Below are positions 48,001 through 59,049 of a DNA stretch of 64,000 bases, one piece after another. Both the position numbers and the translations under genes were made by a program. The notes beneath the pieces are model-generated. The model searched no databases. It was not told the origin of the DNA and saw only the letters and a program-made list of their open reading frames with translations. Positions within the stretch are counted from its first letter, which is position 1. Each line of letters starts with the position of its first letter. The DNA is from Helichrysum umbraculigerum (lineage: Eukaryota; Streptophyta; Magnoliopsida; Asterales; Asteraceae), in assembly GCA_949592205.1 (NCBI GenBank), contig CATIUR010000001.1:335364250-335428249 (forward strand), written 5' to 3'.

Positions 48001-48268
48001 CCGGCAAATAGAGGACCTGTGCAGGTCCATCAGAAGATTCAAAGGAGACCCCAAGACCGAAAATTATGAAGGCATAAAACTGCAATTCTTGGCGTTTGTT
48101 TGCTCTCTCTGGCAAAACCCACCGCCAAGAGAGGTTGTTAAGACAGACACAACCACCATGACCGACCCTAGTGGGACTGTCACTAAAGCAGTCGACTACA
48201 TCACCTTCGGACTTCACGGACTTACGAGGACAACTTCAGAGCATCTTCAGAACTACAAGGAAGAATAG
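45053..48268 (+). CDS. Gag-protease polyprotein with a C-terminal region of unknown function, 1071 aa
   Basis: The first ATG is 45053; a better Gag-like start is the ATG at 45197 (MTATRITLAENSKP), because the extra 48 residues include a hydrophobic stretch (SLFFLTFSTFINYII) that may be a leader artefact. Residues ~95-255 are an Athila-type Gag (WFEELEINSITSW, FLAKYFPP, NGLLPHHRPLLD); there is no CCHC finger. About 290-500 is a Q/P/S-rich linker with a short coiled coil. About 520-650 is an aspartic protease (LADLGASVNLMP near 550, IILGRPFM near 623). Residues ~665-1071 match nothing I know: charged and helical, with EEFIQRFDKVVGGM, FCLQQKRTYVRIYNAF, FIFYSGCKEILRHLIL and EGIKLQFLAFVCSLW. RT would be expected here and is absent. 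The frame is fully open, arguing for selection or youth. Confidence 0.9.
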   Translation: MNLLASEPLGLTLLLRPLRLSLFFLTFSTFINYIIPTHSTSQPPTNETMTATRITLAENSKPLIEGRGGPIVYPETDRTSFELKPHIVQLVQNLCQFRGLPNDDPNSHLDKFISLSNSFKPIGVNQDIVYLYLFPYSLTLNAQTWFEELEINSITSWVELATKFLAKYFPPSKQATFRSNIINFRQVNDESIYDAWDRFKKLLKKCPNHRFERSDQLRIFYNGLLPHHRPLLDTASQGSFIDCTANEAWSLIEKMTIHNHDWNSENHPSLVNSPTTIGNEAIKTLTQQVADLTKEIKELKSQPQQVCQVQTGLNCANLNHSAQIPESHLTPPNTNHSPYPPTNSPPTYQPQPLEPSPSQTSSFDDTLMQVIQGLSARQDQTDLILRDHLTLLKAFESQLGQLAQRITAKPQDSPTSCHKEASHILDSQVAHSPPTVSSPVKEPPIVHSTIDLESPPNRKIPFPARLKQRPDKLKSFKLDRKFLDTASEVHSKKYFRKLLTTKDKVPEVPNVPLNEECSTILNNTIPEKLGDTGRFTLPISIYNSGIICSLADLGASVNLMPYSLFKRLELENLRPTKMTIQLADHLVKYPRGIAENVLVRIDKFLYPADFVVMDMQEDAHIPIILGRPFMNTAKAIINVFAQTISLQSQGETITFHIDNLNAGEQADMYMISMKTARDEETAKSTSESKSSKEMAITPYFPIDLRRIGQEMKNASPSANKPTMEEIGMKEMEEENKRSIPPTNPFTTEEMAESNHNHPMRRETLEEYSKRTRYQPQTIIEHKVLEEFIQRFDKVVGGMSGVVNMLARSPAELQFCLQQKRTYVRIYNAFKRSNIPFTSTQWEMLGSIKAHMKETTGHPSSRANILTMNDLTSLLDLPNREDHLSSKESGSMVINSTIEKQVELLIEELSDLVSEESRRERPFRTTYESPLDIATFVTIHLREIQQRKSNSRTKFIFYSGCKEILRHLILVFSESDFPFNNHQHRQIEDLCRSIRRFKGDPKTENYEGIKLQFLAFVCSLWQNPPPREVVKTDTTTMTDPSGTVTKAVDYITFGLHGLTRTTSEHLQNYKEE

Positions 48269-50003
48269 AGAGATAGTCCATTTGAATTGATTACGATAGT
48301 AGTCAATCATTTCATGAAAATCTATCCACCTCGATACACCTTTCCGCAACCTAGGGCCCACAACATCAACAAAGAGGATCCCACGGATGCATCCATCTCC
48401 ATCTAGATAGAAGAGAAGAAGTCGAGCTCTCGACTTTAAAAGAGCGCTTCTCGGGAGGCAACCCGTGTTTTACATTTCCGCAATTTTACATTCCAAGAAG
48501 TGATAAAGTCTCCGACTATCTTTCACACTTGGATATACGACCAAGTTTCAGCCCGACGCATCAAGTTTTTGATGCCGCGCATTAAAGAAAAGTATATCCA
48601 ACGTGTTCACACCTACGAGACCAATCACAAGAAGACTTGATCAAGAGTGAACCCAGCAAGACGAAGTTCGACAAACGCATACACTGCAACTACTGGGGAG
48701 TACTTCTTTACTAGTCCCTTTCATTCGTTTTAAATATGCCATATCCACTATGCTTATCACTAAGTGTGGATTCAAACCCAAAACACACCGCTAAAAGAAT
48801 ACGTCTAAGATGTTTCAAACCCTAAGTGTGAGATTTTACCCCATTCAGAGCTTAGTATAACATCGAGGACGATGTTCCTTTAAGTGTGGGATAGCAGTAG
48901 TTGCACTACTATTAAATGGATATTGGTATATTCTTGATTCTAAATCGTTGCTCTTAATTAGACCTTGCTTCTCCATAGAAGTAAACAAAATTTTTTCAAA
49001 ACTAAGTTAAAAATATGTAGAAAATGAAAAATTTTAAAAGAATGATTTACTTTGGGGAAGAAAGAAAAATAAAATATAAGTTCTTTCGAAAAACAAGTTT
49101 GACAATCCCATAAAGAGCATCGCATGACTAAGCACACAACAAACCAACTTTCGATTCGTGAGGTACCTTGAGCCATATGAAAAGCATTCACTTTTAATGC
49201 TTCACTTTTTCGATTCTTGAGTGTGCCGATGTATGCGTTTAGAATCAGAACTTGCTCTTGTTATGCATTTCGAATCCGAACTTGTGAGTCAAAAAGGAGA
49301 TCGAATCACATCATTCTTGAACCCATCCATACACCCAAAATAAGTACGTTACCCCTTTACCTACTCAAAAACATCCCTCAAACTTCCTACAAAGTTCCAA
49401 AGATGAAAAAAAGGGAAAAATCAAGGATATGACGTCAAAGTCCCAAGAAAATTCGAAGAAAAGAAAGTCAAATGGAGAAAGAAGACTCCGACCAAAATAG
49501 AAAGAAGGCGTCAATCCTCCCGAAAATTCAAAATTTCCAACTTTCCGCTTCACCAAAAAGAAAACCCAACAAAACCCCTCTCACACCACCAACATTCCAC
49601 CACTAAAAACCTTACATCACTTCCCTTAGAATGATTGTGGCTAGATCGACTTCGCGCTCACCAAAAAGGTAACGATTTGATACTCGATCAAGCCTATGAA
49701 GATAAACAATACATGACTGGCGTTCTGAGCGATTGATATAATAGAATAGGAAACCCTAAACACTTTGAGTGATTGGAGTGACCACCTTGAGAGGATCGCC
49801 TAGTCATGTATCAACGATCAATGATCAAAAGCATGCTCCTAAAGATTACAACCTTGCTTTCTAAAATATCAAATATCTTTATTTTTCCAAAACCCCCTTA
49901 GTAAAAAGTTCCCATCTTAAAATAATTTCATTATCTGCTTATCTTTAACCATGTTGAACATTAGTTTGCTTGAGGATAAGCAAAGTTCTAAGTGTGGGAT
50001 ACT
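48269..50003 (+). other. 3' non-coding region and polypurine tract of the Athila-like element
   Basis: No ORF of note. It contains the conserved CGGGAGGCAACCCG hairpin (48452-48465), several AAGTGTGGGAT blocks (48892-48902, 49989-50000) and the purine-rich end AAGTGTGGGATACT next to the 3' LTR. Confidence 0.7.
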
Positions 50004-52462
50004 TGATATCGCGTAAAAAGTCACGTTTTTACTACCGATATCTCTCTCATTCTGGAATGATTCTTGGCAAATTAACTCAAATATAGCACAAATCAGTAAC
50101 ATTATGCCAAGAAGGTCAAAACGAGGTTGCACGATAAAAATCAAGTAAAACGGATGTGAAACGAAGATTCCACACACGTTTGAAGATTCAAGGCATAAAA
50201 ACGAGATTTCAAGACCAAAGTGCCCTTCACCAACATCCATTATTTCCAAGATGTTCGTTTTCGAAATTCGGATCCAACAGAAGAAGAATCAACTGAAACG
50301 GGTAAAAAATGAAGATTTCGCGCCCGCCGGAAGATCCAAATGATCCATACGCAATATATGGAGCTAGGGACCTCATTTTAAGGCATATCCTATGTCAAAA
50401 TCTTCGTTTTCAAATTACGAATCCAACAAAAAAAGAATCGACTCAAACGGACGTATAACGAAGAAAACACGCACAAATCAAGAAACGAAGCAAAAGATCG
50501 CGCAACGGGGCGGGGTGGGGCCCACCGCAGCCGGCCACCAGCCAGCCGCCACCGGCCACCTGGCTGGCGCCGCCGGCCACCCTACCCCCATCCCGGTTTC
50601 CATTTTTGGCAAGTTTTGGTACCCGGTGCGCCTACTTTTCGCGTTGTACAGTACCCGGTGCGCCTACTTTTCGTATGGTACATACCACTTTTGGCAAGCT
50701 TTCTAACATGCACCTCAAGGCCAACTTGTGCTAATGTGAGCCAAAGCTCACCTATAAATAGGAGGCTCTTGGTTCATTTGAAGACACCATTCTTAACACC
50801 ATTCTTTCCACATTTTGAAAGATACACTTTCTCTCTAGCTTCTAGCTTTTCTTTCTTTCTTTATTTTCTTACTTTAAAATAGTATTAGGCTAGTTAGAAT
50901 AGAAGCAAGGAACGTGTTTGTAGTCTTTGGTGAGGAACGAATTTGTAATCTTTGGTGTACACTTGAAGCAACTCTAATTAATTCAAGTCTATTCTCTCGC
51001 ATTTAATCTCGGTTATTTCTATCCTTATCTATCTTAATTAATTACGTTTATATTGATTATGCTAGATTTAGTTATTGCCATGATTGGAGAGTAGTATACT
51101 TGTTGTGTTTGTTTGCGATGTAGTTAGTTAATTATGGGATGATTTATAATTAAATATTAAAGATCGGTAATATTGCTTTGATCGTCTTATTGCATGTTCT
51201 TGTTTGATTGTTGCCTTAGGATCATCATAGTAGTAAAATATAAACGGTCTTAATTATCGTCAAATAATATGACGGCCCCTATTCGACTGTTACTCGATAT
51301 AGTACTGGAAACACTTCAAGGTGGAGTACAAATGTATGGAAGTCGAGGAACGACCGAAGGTAGTCATATTACGAAACGATACAACATTATGAAGTAATAT
51401 GATGGCCCCTATTCGACTGTTACTCAGTATAGCGTTGGAAACACTTTAGGTGTAGTACAAATACGTGGAAGCTGCGTAACGACCGAAGGTAGTTATATTA
51501 CGGACTAATATATATAAAATGAGAAACCTAGTTTAATTAATCTTTCTAAATAGACTTTTAAACTTCAAATTAATCTATCGCCTTTCCACTAATAAACGTG
51601 ATTACAACACCTTTTTACGACGTCCAATTAAAAGGTAGTCAATTATCTGTGTCAATATAATTTGTCAAAGGTATGAAACTATGGAACCGCAAGGCTACAT
51701 GGGGGATTATCATAGGACAAGACATGGCCAAGGTTTGAAGCGGCGGAACCACTTAAAGTGAGGAACACTGTGGATAATTAGGGGATTTATTGGGTAGTCT
51801 TAAGCAAGGGCTGGTTTAAAGTCATAAATGAACTTTTTTTATATATACGAATCTGTTAGGATGACGAGGAATCGTTATATGATTCAATTATGTCTAGTAC
51901 CTTAAGGTTCAGTTATCCGTTCATATGAAAGTATTGTTAAACCATAATTAAGATTTTGTTTATTATTCTAAATACTTTGTAATGTTACCATAACCTAGCT
52001 CCCGGTGTGACATGCTAATGGGATTTTAATTAGTAGGGAATTTAGTGTTTACATACAAGTATTCAAGAATGATAATTAACTAATATCTTTCAAAACAGTT
52101 TCTCCAAATATCATCCCATAACTTACTTAACAAAGTCTCAGCAAACACTATCTTTATTTTATCTGCTTTGTCTTTTACTTTTATTTCGCTTTTATTTATT
52201 TATTTGCCTAAGTTAGTTAATATAAAAATCAAAACCCCACTATTTTATAAACCATTCACTAGTTTGAAAGCCCTCATCTGCCTCGCCTTAGTTTCAATTC
52301 AGTCAGTTTGAAGAACGACTCTAGGTCATACCTACCACTTGCTCACCCTTAGGATTAGCATTGTTAGGGAAAACTTAGGCCCCGCAATTACAAATTTAAA
52401 ACACCCACTGTTGGTGCCCGGTTAGTAATCGTTAACGACACCGACCTGATCGGGACCCAACA
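50004..52462 (+). repeat. 3' LTR of the Athila-like element
   Basis: 2459 bp. About 21 bases longer than the 5' LTR, mainly because the GC-rich block near 50525-50583 has an extra GGCTGGCGCCGCCGGCCACC-like unit. Confidence 0.95.
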
Positions 52463-53473
52463 GTGTGCTAAGTATAGTCAATTAAAATAATAACAAGTTT
52501 TAAATCAAGGAAATACTAAATAATACTATCACACAATACATGCAAGAATAACCCGTTCGTATAATATAACTTTATAAGTAAGTCCAAGTATCGAACACAT
52601 GGAAAGTGGAATTCTCAATTTATCCCTAACTAATATTTACAATTATTCACTATTTTATTTCAATTAATGTTACAGATAAAGGGGGGAGGTTTTAGTTCCG
52701 GTCGAACATATATTTACTTTGATACATAATTGAGATAACTAAAGTAATTAAAGTAATTAAAGGCAACTAAGTTGAATAAGGTAGATAGAAGATATATTTT
52801 ATCAAGATTAGCTATGTTTATATTCAAATTCTCCTATATATTTACTTTTGTTAGCTAAATGATTTTATGTTGAAATATAAAAGTAGATAGCCTCCTTGTC
52901 GGGTTTAAGTATCCTAGGATTAAGCTCTTCAATGTATATTAAGGTTAACTAACTTCGAGGTCTCGAATGTTATTATCTAATCAACTACGGTTTAATCCAG
53001 TAGTAATCATAACCTATCACCGGTTCCAGTATATTTAAGTCATAATTAAAACATAAACCTAAATTATTAAGTCAATTCACACAAACGTTCGCTATATAGC
53101 TTGAATATCATAATCATATAATCAATATAGATATAACCTTAATAACATTCATAAAATCAATTAACATAAATATATAATCAAATAATCATACAAACATCAT
53201 TCATCTAAAGAAATATGTTAAAGAAATAATCAATATTCATAAAGTAAGAAAACAAGATCATAATACAAATAAACGTTCATCTAGTAAGTAAAAAGATCTA
53301 GAATCGAACCAAAGAAACTGAATTATTCTTCGTTAAGGTTGAAGGTCTTCAATCCTTAGCCTCCTAGCCTCCAAATTCGACCTAAAGTCGTTCTTTAACC
53401 CTTACAATCGACTTTTTCTCTTCAAATTCATATACGATTTAGTCTGACCGAGCCCTCTATTTATAGTTTTACA

Positions 53474-53610
53474 AACCGCCAGTCCAACCGCCAGTTGGAG
53501 TCTTCAACCGCCGGTTGGAGGTATTCGACTTAGGCTCTAAGTCTGCGATCTTCCACCGCCTTATATTATTATATCCATTTGCCGGCTGGCTTTATCAACC
53601 GCCGGTTGAT
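53474..53610 (-). promoter_or_regulatory. CAACCGCCGGTTG dyad array upstream of a TATA box
   Basis: ACCGCCAGTTGG, CAACCGCCGGTTGG, GCCGGCTGGC and TCAACCGCCGGTTGA lie within 140 bases. The nearest is only about ten bases from the minus-strand TATAAATAG. Confidence 0.7.
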
Positions 53611-55377
53611 CTTCAATTCCAGAATATTCTAAAGTCGGGCCAGGCTCTATCTTGGGCTATTTTCTTCTCAATTTCGGATTTAACCTCTTTTCTTGGCTTA
53701 ATATTCCATAATATGATTTAAGTCTTCATTTAAAGCCCAATTCTCTCAAAGTCTTGATCTTTTCTTGGTTTTTCTTTATTTTAGCTCCTTTTTCGTTCCT
53801 TTCTTCAATTCTTCATCTCAAAATACCTAAATTGCAAATATAAACAAATTAAGTATCTAAATCAACAGAAATGCAACAAAAGTGTGTGAAATATAAGGAA
53901 TATTAACATATAAATACAATATTATTTGATGTTATCAGCTATGATTGAAGTTATGTTAGAGTAGGTAATATCTTTATGCAATGCTGTTACTCTGTCTGTG
54001 CTGCTTTAAAGTGTATATGAACTTATAAACTGAATCTCAAATGCTTATCTATCCAACTTATGCTGTGGTTAGAAACTTCCTGCTAGAACTTGGCCAATTA
54101 CTAGTGGTATTAACTCTACCTATTCTATGCCTGATGATCAATGAACTCGACATGGCTGTGTTCTCTAGGTTGAAACATATCATAAAAGACACGGAGCGTA
54201 GGATTACAGATAGATTAGATTCATGTTTATTTGTTAGATATCTTTGAGAGAACTTTTGGGATATCTATGGTCTTATTATTAGTCACCTGATATGATTAGG
54301 GTTATGGTATTCTATCATGTGTGGTCCTATTGCATGTTCTTGTTTGATTGTTGCCTTAGGAATGGTGCATGCTAGAATTATCCTCCTGATTTACATCAAT
54401 GACTGTATAATTAGGGTTTTCAAATATGGAATAATGTTTTGCACGGTAGACTAACATGCATGGAATAGTTGTGATGATTTATATGTTTAATGCTGAACAA
54501 TTTAACCGACCGTTAGCCCGACTATCCCAACTTGTTCCGTGGGATTATTCCTGTTCATGTTTTTGTTAAATCAACAATTCATGCCACGATACAGATGTCT
54601 CTGATGACTGTGACTGGGGACCAGGATTCGAGGATAGTTGTCGGTTGAATTGGTCTGTACATTTGGGAGAACTTCCGGTGTATCTGACACTCTATAACTT
54701 CTATCCATGTGACATATTATTTATCTGAATACGGACAACGCTACGTTAGATATATAATAGGCTCGTAGTTATAGCCCATTAGGATATAGGAAATCTAGGA
54801 GAGTAATGTGGAACCCTAATTAATGTAACGGAAAAACCGTAAAGTGCCCAATTATTTGGTATAGTGCTGGAAACACCAGTTGGTGGAGTACAAACGTATG
54901 GAAGCCACGGAAAGGTCGTAGGTACAATACTTTGCATTAATTATGTTTCTAGCCTCTCCGGATTAATCATCACACCTAGCAGCCCTACCCTTGACTACTC
55001 GTTAATAACATACACTGAAATCATAGTAAACACTCGTGTATCTACTGTCGTCCGAGTCTCCGTACAAAATCCTTTTTCTTTTATTTTATTTTATTTACTT
55101 TTTAATTAGTTATAAAAACCAAAACTCTTCCAAAAGATTTTAAAACCCTAGCTAATTTACAAAAGATAATTAAACTTCCTAGACTCCCATGCCCGTTGTA
55201 GTTTAAAGAATGACACCTGAGTCATACGTACCGCTTACTGCCCTTTTAGGTCCGTTAGTAGTATACAGCTTAGGATTCCCCTGCTATATAAATTTAAAAC
55301 ACCCTGGTGAGCGTCCTAGTTGGCCGGATCAACGACCGGAGTAAAACCCTACCGACCGCTGGGACGCCATCAGTGAT

Positions 55378-55745
55378 GTAAAGTATGCGACTCGAGCTAG
55401 TACCTCCAGAAGGCATCCTACTGCGCCTGTGAACCTGAGAATACATACTAAAAAGGGTTAACATAATTGTTGGTGAGTTCTTAGGTTTTATCATTTAAAG
55501 AGTAAGTACGAACTACAGGTTTTTTTGGAAGTAGTTATAGATCACACATTAAGATGTATTGTTTTGTGACTATTGCTCTTACGAGCAACATCATGAAGAT
55601 TGTTGTAAACTTGTAATCTAAACCGCAAGGATTTGATAGTTGTAAATGGAAACGTTAACCATAAGTTTTCCAAGTTTGTATTGTTTCACTACAATGTTGT
55701 ATGCTTTTCGAAAGTAGCACAAGTACCAAAATAGTGTGTACAAAC
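55378..55745 (-). repeat. Chromovirus-type LTR, outer fragment 2
   Basis: It continues fragment 1 after the GTGAT duplication: GCGACTCGAGCTAGTACC, CATCCTACTGC, GGTGAGTTC...AGG align in order with the 19189 LTR (TGACTCGAGCTAA, CATCCTACTGC, GGTGAGCTCACAGG). It is broken again at 55746 by the next Ty3 element. Confidence 0.75.
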
Positions 55746-58700
55746 TGTCACACCCCGTCTAAAGCGGAAACAACGGGATATAACGGTGATAGGATCATAA
55801 CACATCATTATAAAGAATTCTATATGAAATACAATATCCAATGTGTCATGATGCCAATAACATGAATAACGGTTCATGTCGTGCATACATTTCAACAATG
55901 AATTCAAAAGCTTACAACAAATGTATACTACAATGTTAAGGCAAAACAAGCCTTCACAAACAACCTTAATGATGTACCACAAGTCTTGAATAACTCTTAA
56001 TGCAACCCTAAAGGTCCACTAAGTTCTCTTGTCCACTGCTTTAAGTCCACTAGTATAACCTGAAAAGATATGCTCAAAAACGTCAACACGAATGTTGGTG
56101 AGTTTCGTAGGTTTGAAACCAAACACCACAAGATAAAACATTTTGCTGTGATAATAATAGTTTAGGACAATGCAATAGAAATGTACACAAATGTGAAATA
56201 ATGCAGCCAATATATCTCAATGTACGGCAATTACCTCACAAGGAAGTAAAGCACGAATGTAAGCAACCAATCTCAATGTACGGCAAATACTCCACAAGGA
56301 AGTACAGCACGCATGTAAACAACCAATCTCAATGTACGGCAAATACTCCACAAGGAAGTACAGCACGGATGTAAACAACCAATCTCAATGTACGGCAAAT
56401 ACTCCACAAGGAAGTACAGCACGGATGTAAGCAATAAGTCTCAATGCATATAAGTCACATAGTGTCACACATTTCAAGCATATGTCCAAAAATAGAAATG
56501 AATACGTTCACAGCATAAAACAATTGGTAAAACATGTGAGCATACTTTTCCCCCAATTTGAAAATAAGTAAATGAAAACGGGGCCACGAAAACTCACCTC
56601 AAGAAATGATGTAAGTATCGTCCCTTAAGTATAACCACCAAACAACTTTGCCAATCTACAAATGAATATATACGTATACGGGTTACAACCTAGACATAAC
56701 TATGTCCTTCCATTGTATCCCAAGTCCAAATCACCTCTACTAAGTTTCTTCACAACCAAACCTCATGTGTCTTTACAAAAATCAACCCCATTATGAAATT
56801 CAGATTCTGTCCAGAATTTTGTACCACTTAACGAATTTTTAAACATGACTTAATGAAATCATTTGACTCTACAAATTTTACCAGTGATATTTCATGGTGT
56901 TAAGAACAACCTGTAATTTTTCCAGAACTTATTTCAATAGTTTACTATTTTTAAAAATTCATCAAAGTAATCTGCTCTGTAACAACAATGATTTCTGAAT
57001 ACACAAAAGTTATAATTTATTTAAAATACTTAAAAACTTAAAAAATTGATAATATTTTTACAGAAACTTGTTAACACTTTGATACTACTCCAGTAAAAAT
57101 TTCAAGACCCAAATCTTAATTAAACATACGTTTCAAAAATTGACAAGTTAACCGAAATCATGAACCGAAAAACTCAGAAATGACATTCCATTTTATAAAA
57201 TCATTTTGACCAACTTATACTCAACATTTGGACACGAAACCAATGCTATTTGAAAATAGAATCTTAATACTTATGTTTAGACTCAAGAATCATCAAAATT
57301 TATTGTAAAATGACCAAGTTACAACCTTCCCAAACCAATACTAGAATCTGTCCAGATTTAGGGTTTATATTATCGAACCTAAATCTTCTTACAAACCAAT
57401 CCAAAACGCTTAATCAATCAATATATTTCAATCCTAATGACTTAAACACTGGTTTAACATATATTCTTATGATTTCATCACTAGGAATACAATGGATCGA
57501 ACCGAATGATAACGACAATAACGAAACAATCGAATTAACGTTTTAACGGATGAGATCGGATAGAAATATACCAACTTACGATTTCAACAACAAGATCCAC
57601 TCCTTGAATCTGTAAGAGTAACATTTATAAGATTACCATACACGTTTTGTATGATGAAATCAGAAGATATCAAAGTTTGAGAATCGAACACTTACCGAAA
57701 AGCACGAATACGCGAGTTCTCGATCGATAGAATGAGTTAGGGATTAAACCCTTGAGTTCTTGAGGTTTAATTTTCTTAGATGAGGCTGGAGGAAAGTTTA
57801 GAATTGACTGAAATTCGTTTAGTAGGGTTTTCCATTCGTTTTTAGGGTTTAAAAACGTTTATATACGAATAACTAAAAGTTTCAGAAAATTCGTAATATA
57901 CTGCAGCAGTTTACAAAATAATTTTTATAAAATAATCTGATTCGTTTCAGAGGCCGAAACTCAAGAATTTATGTAAAACTTCGAGATCTACAACTTTGTA
58001 GTTTTGGACGAAGCCCGAAAACGACTCTAAAAGGGTCAAAACGGCCTCTGAAGTCGGCTGTAATAATTCAATCAGAAATCAAAATTCATTCGCATAAACC
58101 AGGGTTTACGGATTATGTCTTTAACTAAGGTCAAATCATAACATCAACTCGTGATTACACCTAGATCAGGTCTGGAGTTTATAAATAATAAAATAATGTT
58201 AGTTTATGATTTTATACGAATAGCTATCATATGATCGAATCGAATGTCGAAAACTTACCAACGAAACCAAAACGAAAACAATAACGTTTGCTAGACTTGA
58301 ATAGATGATTAAACCCTTTGATTTGATATTGTTTGGGAGTAAAAATGGCTGCAAAAGAGAGAGGGGGTCGGTTATAGGGTTTTGAGAGAGTTTTAATGAA
58401 AAACATATTGTGAACATATATGATTAATTTTGAGAAAATATTCCTTGCTCCCTAATACAAGCTTAGGCCGAATTTTCCATGGAATTATGGGCTAAAATCT
58501 GGATATATTGCAGCCCAAGGAGTTTAGAGATTATGAGCTTTGGATTCAAGTCATTTGGAGCCCGGATGAGAGAGTTATGGCCCAAACCGTGAAGCTTCGC
58601 AGAAAATTCAGCTTTTATCTTTTCAATGTGTGATATGTTTTTACTTAGCTTATTATTATTGTATTACAATTACTAAACATTCTTATTATTTATAAATTAC

Positions 58701-58940
58701 TTATATTATATTTTATTTATCATACTTCGCACGTTCTCTTAAGTTTCGAAATTATGAACGCGTTTACGTTTTGCCTTGTATCTTTTTCGTTACACATCCG
58801 ACTGCGATGATTCTTTTTGCGTTGGATTCGTTTTTCAGAAATGAAGAATTTGGTGTAAATAAATCCTTGAAATTAGTATTTTCACAAAAATGACTTTTTA
58901 CGGCTTGAACTACGATAACGGTTTGGTGACGGTTGTCACA
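55746..58940 (-). repeat. 3' LTR of the degenerate Ty3 element
   Basis: Full 3195-bp LTR with four 56-bp tandem repeats (56215-56438). Small ORFs at 57310-57546 and 58199-58417 have no recognisable content. Confidence 0.9.
56215..56438. repeat. Four 56-bp tandem repeats in the left Ty3 LTR
   Basis: Each unit begins TCTCAATGTACGGCAA; starts are 56215, 56271, 56327 and 56383. Each unit has TGTAC ... GTACA arms flanking CACAAGGA. The same array is at about 62988-63211 in the right LTR. Confidence 0.9.
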
Positions 58941-58975
58941 GTATCCCCCAGTTGAGAGAATTTCGTCCCGAAATT
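58941..58975 (-). other. Polypurine tract and flanking dyad, degenerate Ty3
   Basis: The minus strand reads AACTGGGGGATAC directly before the LTR. The dyad AATTTCG-TCC-CGAAATT lies at 58959-58975, the same as next to the chromovirus polypurine tract. Confidence 0.75.
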
Positions 58976-59049
58976 CAGTCGGAGCTATACTGTCAACACG
59001 ATCACTAAATAACTACCAATATTTAAGCTTTGTTCACTCTTTTCATTTC

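Larger units (their letters stand above)
42563..52462 (+). mobile_element. Athila-like LTR retrotransposon with Gag-protease-unknown ORF and no RT
   Basis: LTRs lie at 42563-45000 and 50004-52462 (TGATATCGCG ... GGGACCCAACA). The target duplication GTGTG is at 42558-42562 and 52463-52467. The Asp-tRNA-type primer site is at 45007-45024. The 3' region has Athila-style signatures: CGCTTCTCGGGAGGCAACCCG (48445-48465), repeated TAAGTGTGGGAT, and GCTTGAGGATAAGCAAAG before the 3' LTR. The LTRs are highly similar, so it is fairly recent, and the one long ORF is open. No reverse transcriptase, RNase H or integrase is encoded anywhere in its 5 kb interior, so it depends on another element. Confidence 0.95.
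42554..53937 (-). mobile_element. Solo LTR on the minus strand, split by the innermost element
   Basis: Ends TGATGTGTGC and GATGTTATCA; the target duplication GCTAT is at 42549-42553 and 53938-53942. The parts are 42554-42562 and 52468-53937, about 1.48 kb. Orientation comes from a TATA box on the minus strand (CTATAAATAGAGGG, 53453-53466) with a CAACCGCCGGTTG array just upstream of it (53474-53610). No coding region. Confidence 0.75.
41574..55372 (+). mobile_element. Athila-like solo LTR, split by a nested insertion
   Basis: TGATGTGACGTAAAAAGTCA at the start and GGGACGCCATCA at the end, with GTGAT on both sides (41569-41573, 55373-55377). The parts are 41574-42553 and 53943-55372, about 2.4 kb together; 53938-53942 is the repeated target site. 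It resembles the LTR of the nested element 42563-52462 (TGATATCGCGTAAAAAGTCA start; AATTTAAAACACCC near the end). It has TATAAATAGG at 42188-42197 with the 14-base palindrome GGCCGTATACGGCC about 90 bases upstream. No internal region remains. Confidence 0.85.

Noticed and set aside
55689..56210. 97- and 63-codon minus ORFs near 56 kb (also 62492-62983)
   Set aside because: Repeated only because they lie in the two Ty3 LTRs; no domains, and the first runs across the LTR border.
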